DNA of 64,000 nucleotides from positions 124,001 through 188,000 of the forward strand of contig JAHBTJ010000013.1 in assembly GCA_019638595.1 (NCBI GenBank). The letters run 5' to 3'. The DNA is from Chitinophagaceae bacterium (GTDB lineage Bacteria; Bacteroidota; Bacteroidia; Chitinophagales; Chitinophagaceae). The notes below the pieces were generated by a model. It was not told the origin of the DNA, made no database searches, and saw only the letters and a program-made list of their open reading frames with translations. This document shows positions 62,747-64,000 of the stretch, piece after piece; positions within the stretch are counted from its first letter, which is position 1, and each line of letters starts with the position of its first letter. Made by a program: the position numbers and the translations under genes.

Positions 62747-63613
62747 TTATATTTTTAGCCTTTTCCGGTATTCTGAAGGAGTTTGCCCGATAATTGACTT
62801 AAAAAATTTATTGAAATTGGCGGGATTGTTATATCCACTCTTATAGCATGCGTCGGAAACTGAATACTTTTCTTCCTGTAGAAGGCGGCATGCATGCCCA
62901 ATCCTAAGTTCATTCAAAAATTGCGTAAAAGATTTCTGGGTACGACTTTTAAAGAATCTGCAAAATGAATTGGAGGTCATGTTGCACATGTCTGCTATCT
63001 CTTTCAAATCAATATTTCTGCTAAAATTCAGCATTAAAAATTGATAAACATTACTTAACCGGTCAGTGTCTTTTTCAGCATACATGTTTTTAAAAGACAT
63101 ACTTGCCAGGTATTCATATTCTTTTGATGTGGCAAGAATTTCAATAGCTTGTAAGAAGCGAATAATTTTATTAAAGCCGCTCTCTTTTTCAATATTGGCT
63201 AATATGCCGCATACCTTTTCATTGCATTTTCCTCGAAATATTAATCCTCGTGTTGCTTTTCGGATTAGTTCATTAGCCACTTTTGTTATTTCAGGGTCAT
63301 CTACCAGGTTTAATAAAAATGTAGGTGAAAAATATATTACGGTTGCTTTTACGCGCCTGGATTGTGTGCTTTTGTGAAACATTTCGTCATTTCGCCAAAT
63401 GTGCGGCAAATTAGGCCCCATTAATACCAGGTCATTATCTTTAAAATTACCGATGTTATCACCTACTATTCTTTTGCCGAAACTTTTTTCGACCCAAACC
63501 AGTTCACATGAGCTGTGAAAATGGAAAGGTGCATTTAAATAGTGTTGGTTTACCTTTTTTATACGAATCGAATTAGATCCGGTAAGATTAACATCAATCA
63601 GTTCAGCCTTCAT
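62747..63613 (-). CDS. AraC-family transcriptional regulator
   Basis: A 288-residue regulator with an N-terminal cupin-like domain (FHFHSSCELVWVEKSFGKRI and NDLVLMGPNLPHIWRND) and a C-terminal AraC HTH (LKEIADMCNMTSNSFCRFFK and VSDACYKSGYNNPANFNKFF, then IIGQTPSEYRK). The cupin part probably binds a sugar-type effector. It is divergent from the SusC-like gene and next to the GH9 gene, its likely targets. Confidence 0.9.
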   Translation of the reverse strand: MKAELIDVNLTGSNSIRIKKVNQHYLNAPFHFHSSCELVWVEKSFGKRIVGDNIGNFKDNDLVLMGPNLPHIWRNDEMFHKSTQSRRVKATVIYFSPTFLLNLVDDPEITKVANELIRKATRGLIFRGKCNEKVCGILANIEKESGFNKIIRFLQAIEILATSKEYEYLASMSFKNMYAEKDTDRLSNVYQFLMLNFSRNIDLKEIADMCNMTSNSFCRFFKSRTQKSFTQFLNELRIGHACRLLQEEKYSVSDACYKSGYNNPANFNKFFKSIIGQTPSEYRKRLKI

Positions 63614-63789
63614 GGAAAATTAGTTTTGGAATAGAAAGTTAACAAAAATGGCAGTAATTATCAACTCCATAATCCCGCACAATAGGATAAACCTCTTAAA
63701 TAATGGTAAGATAGTTTAAGTATAGGCTAAGCAAGTTGTAGGAAGAAGGGTTAGGTGAACACTATTTTTGTTTTCCAAAAAAATAGAAC

Positions 63790-64000
63790 ATGCAATTTTT
63801 AAAACGACTGCTATTGTTGTTTTTAGTTTCAAGTACAACAACAATTTTTGCCCAATCACGAAATGTAAAGGGCAGTGTTACAGATGTTATTTCAGGAAAC
63901 GCTATCCAGGGTGCAACCGTATCGCTCAAGGGATCTTCCAGAAATACAGTAACCAATAATAATGGCGAGTTTACTATCCAGGTCAATCAAACAGGCCAAG
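63790..64000 (+). CDS. SusC/RagA-type TonB receptor, N-terminal part
   Basis: A gene starting at 63790 and leaving at the right edge after 70 codons. It has a signal peptide (LLLLFLVSSTTTIFAQ) followed by the carboxypeptidase-like regulatory domain typical of SusC proteins: VKGSVTDVISGNAIQGATVS, LKGSSRNTVTNNNGEFTI. It would import glycan or peptide fragments with a SusD partner. Regulated probably by the divergent AraC protein. Confidence 0.85.
   Translation, partial: MQFLKRLLLLFLVSSTTTIFAQSRNVKGSVTDVISGNAIQGATVSLKGSSRNTVTNNNGEFTIQVNQTGQ

Overview
The window reads as a Bacteroidota chromosome, most likely a Chitinophagaceae-like soil or plant bacterium. Support comes from AT-leaning DNA, TAnnTTTG-type promoter boxes, few Shine-Dalgarno sites, many short lipoproteins with Bacteroidota-style lipoboxes, AraC regulators with a seven-helix membrane sensor, a GH9 cellulase, and a SusC-type receptor at the right edge. 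It is a patchwork of mobile and defence DNA (about 1-13.8, 37-59.3 kb) around ordinary stress, envelope and metal genes.

1-4.7 kb: the end of a PRTRC-type element (PRTRC protein B and ThiF protein), then a cargo cluster with a HEPN-like protein and an adjacent PD-(D/E)XK nuclease plus trypsin-like protease pair. It closes with an attachment-like repeat and a terminator. 4.8-10.8 kb: a mobilizable element with a DUF6922/AbiEii toxin-antitoxin pair, an HTH protein, a CHC2/Toprim primase, MobC and a relaxase. A strong hairpin buries the Shine-Dalgarno of mobC. 11-13.8 kb: a membrane methyltransferase-like protein, then a GC-richer two-gene unit whose first protein looks like a BECR/EndoU-fold RNase toxin, preceded by a structured non-coding leader and a divergent HTH gene with a palindromic operator.

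14-30 kb: two-component system, arsenate reductase, MscS channel, universal stress protein, a 6-kb block of regulator, membrane and lipoprotein genes flanked by usp C-terminal sequences, DUF389 protein and NhaA. 30.1-36.8 kb: a coherent copper-handling locus with a NosA/OprC-like TonB receptor, MbnP-like and MbnH-like proteins, a YtkA-like lipoprotein, two small CxNxxxPxLxCxGxC proteins and a DUF2911 lipoprotein.

37-46.2 kb: a minus-strand defence cluster: SIR2-domain protein (frameshifted), AbiEi/AbiEii, a gene with an in-frame amber stop, and a 1242-residue nuclease-P-loop NTPase of STAND type. Upstream lies an unusual small transcription unit: a promoter, five evenly spaced tetraloop hairpins, a 28-residue peptide gene and a terminator hairpin. 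I regard it as the most novel signal here. 47-59.3 kb: a tRNA-Asn 3'-half and tyrosine integrase, a decayed serine recombinase, then a complete Wadjet operon (jetABCD) led by an AAA ATPase under twin palindromes and carrying a truncated RhuM gene between jetB and jetC. A second copy of the attachment-like repeat at 59.27 kb ends the island. 59.5-64 kb: NTF2-like lipoprotein, GH9 glycosidase, AraC regulator, start of a SusC-type receptor.
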